Assembly: GCA_946478975.1 (NCBI GenBank)
Contig: CAMLEO010000334.1
Coordinates: forward strand, 1 to 7,101
Direction: 5' to 3'
Origin: an uncultured Steroidobacter sp.
GTDB taxonomy: Bacteria > Pseudomonadota > Gammaproteobacteria > Steroidobacterales > Steroidobacteraceae
DNA length: 7,101 bases
Part shown: in pieces, positions 6,149 to 7,101 of the stretch
Position numbering within the stretch: position 1 is the first letter of the stretch
Layout: each line of letters begins with the position of its first letter
Program-made: the position numbers and the translations under genes
The notes under the pieces: model-generated
What the model was told of the DNA's origin: nothing
Seen by the model: the letters and a program-made list of their open reading frames with translations, nothing else
The model's database searches: none

Positions 6149-7101
6149 ATGGCAAACGCACACGCTCACGATCATTCCGCCGCCCACGATGCTCATCATC
6201 ATGGCGACGACCATGGCCCGGCCAAGGGCTGGCGCCGCTGGCTGCTGGCGACCAACCACAAAGACATCGGCACGCTGTACCTGCTGTTCAGCCTGGTGAT
6301 GTTCTTCGTCGGCGGCGCCATGGCAATGGTGATTCGCGCGGAGCTGTTCCAGCCGGGCATGCAGCTGGTCGATCCGATGTTCTTCAACCAGATGACCTCG
6401 ATGCACGCGCTGATCATGATCTTCGGCGCGGTCATGCCGGCGTTCGTCGGTCTCGCGAACTGGATGATCCCGCTGATGGTCGGCGCGCCGGACATGGCGC
6501 TGCCGCGCATGAACAACTTCAGCTTCTGGATCCTGCCGTTCGCCTTCAGCCTGCTGCTCGGCACGTTGCTGGTTCCGGGCGGTGGCCCGGCCGGCGGCTG
6601 GACCATGTATCCGCCGTTGTCCCAGCAGCTGGGCGCCGGCTTTCCGATGCTGATCTTCGCCGTCCACCTGGCCGGCGCGTCGTCGATCATGGGCGCGATC
6701 AACGTGATCGTGACCATCATGAACATGCGCGCCCCCGGCATGTCGCTGCTGAAGATGCCGATCTTCGTCTGGACCTGGCTGATCACGGCTTATCTGCTGA
6801 TCGCGGTGATGCCGGTGCTCGCCGGCGCGGTGACGATGCTGCTGACCGACAAGTACGCCGGCACCTCGTTCTTCAACGCGGCCGGCGGCGGCGACCCGGT
6901 GATGTTCCAGCACATCTTCTGGTTCTTCGGGCACCCCGAGGTCTACATCATGATCCTGCCGGCGTTCGGCATCGTCTCGGAGATCATCCCGACGTTCTCG
7001 CGCAAGCCGCTGTTCGGCTACCAGGCGATGGTGTACGCGATCGCGGCGATCGCCTTCCTGTCGTTCATCGTGTGGGCGCACCACATGTTCACGGTGGGCA
7101 T
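6149..7101 (+). CDS. coxA: Cytochrome c oxidase subunit I, N-terminal 317 codons; 3' end outside the window
   Basis: Subunit I is the catalytic membrane core that reduces oxygen to water and pumps protons. The open frame runs off the right edge; the full protein is usually about 530 residues. Visible active-site residues are H86 (SMHALIM, a low-spin heme a ligand), H262 and Y266 in GHPEVY (CuB ligand and its cross-linked tyrosine), and H311-H312 in WAHHMFTVG (CuB ligands). The spacing matches the Paracoccus enzyme with an offset of 14. Membrane helices begin after NHKDIGTLY. Ahead of this lies an unusual His-rich tail, with eight His in the first 22 residues. A good ribosome site, GGAG (6136-6139), overlaps the end of coxB 9 nt before the ATG, consistent with coupled expression of the two subunits. 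Confidence 0.97.
   Translation, partial: MANAHAHDHSAAHDAHHHGDDHGPAKGWRRWLLATNHKDIGTLYLLFSLVMFFVGGAMAMVIRAELFQPGMQLVDPMFFNQMTSMHALIMIFGAVMPAFVGLANWMIPLMVGAPDMALPRMNNFSFWILPFAFSLLLGTLLVPGGGPAGGWTMYPPLSQQLGAGFPMLIFAVHLAGASSIMGAINVIVTIMNMRAPGMSLLKMPIFVWTWLITAYLLIAVMPVLAGAVTMLLTDKYAGTSFFNAAGGGDPVMFQHIFWFFGHPEVYIMILPAFGIVSEIIPTFSRKPLFGYQAMVYAIAAIAFLSFIVWAHHMFTVG

Noticed and set aside
5291..7084. A 597-codon open frame on the minus strand across coxB and coxA
   Set aside because: It is Arg/His/Asp-rich, has no recognisable domain, and mirrors two unmistakable oxidase genes. Long antisense frames are expected in GC-rich coding DNA.

Overview
The window is about 60% GC by eye, tightly packed, and looks chromosomal. 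It carries ubiquinone synthesis, biotin synthesis and an aa3-type cytochrome c oxidase together. The order comF(-) / bioB-bioC / DUF2244 / coxB-coxA suggests a gammaproteobacterium, most likely a Xanthomonadales/Nevskiales/Steroidobacter-like lineage. That placement is inference from gene order and protein similarity recalled from memory; no database was searched.

Layout. (1) Positions 2-1768, + strand: a UbiA-type 4-hydroxybenzoate polyprenyltransferase whose frame is open to the left edge. It carries a very long Ala/Pro/Thr/Lys-rich N-terminal extension, which begins as a strict 45-bp (15-residue) tandem repeat and decays gradually towards the membrane domain. (2) Positions 1779-2507, - strand: a ComF/GntX-type phosphoribosyltransferase with four CxxC pairs, convergent with ubiA at a spacing of 10 bp. 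(3) Positions 2508-2595: a short divergent region with a good sigma70-like promoter (TTGACA, 18 bp, AATACT) facing bioB. (4) Positions 2596-4534, + strand: bioB and bioC, overlapping by 8 bp, with no bioF, bioH or bioD in or beside the pair. (5) Positions 4535-4600: an AT-rich gap that probably holds a promoter. (6) Positions 4601-7101, + strand: a DUF2244 membrane protein, coxB (subunit II, complete CuA site) and the first 317 codons of coxA (subunit I, His-rich N-terminus), which runs off the right edge.

How the genes relate. BioC makes the methylated malonyl-ACP primer that starts pimeloyl synthesis, and BioB performs the last sulfur-insertion step, so this locus holds the first and last steps of the biotin pathway while the middle must be encoded elsewhere. 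UbiA contributes to ubiquinone, which feeds the respiratory chain that ends in the CoxA/CoxB oxidase. ComF is a common neighbour of bio genes but has no proven link to biotin.

Most of the window is ordinary core metabolism. The clear oddity is the repetitive tail fused in frame to UbiA. I see no RNA gene, insertion sequence, CRISPR array or defence system.
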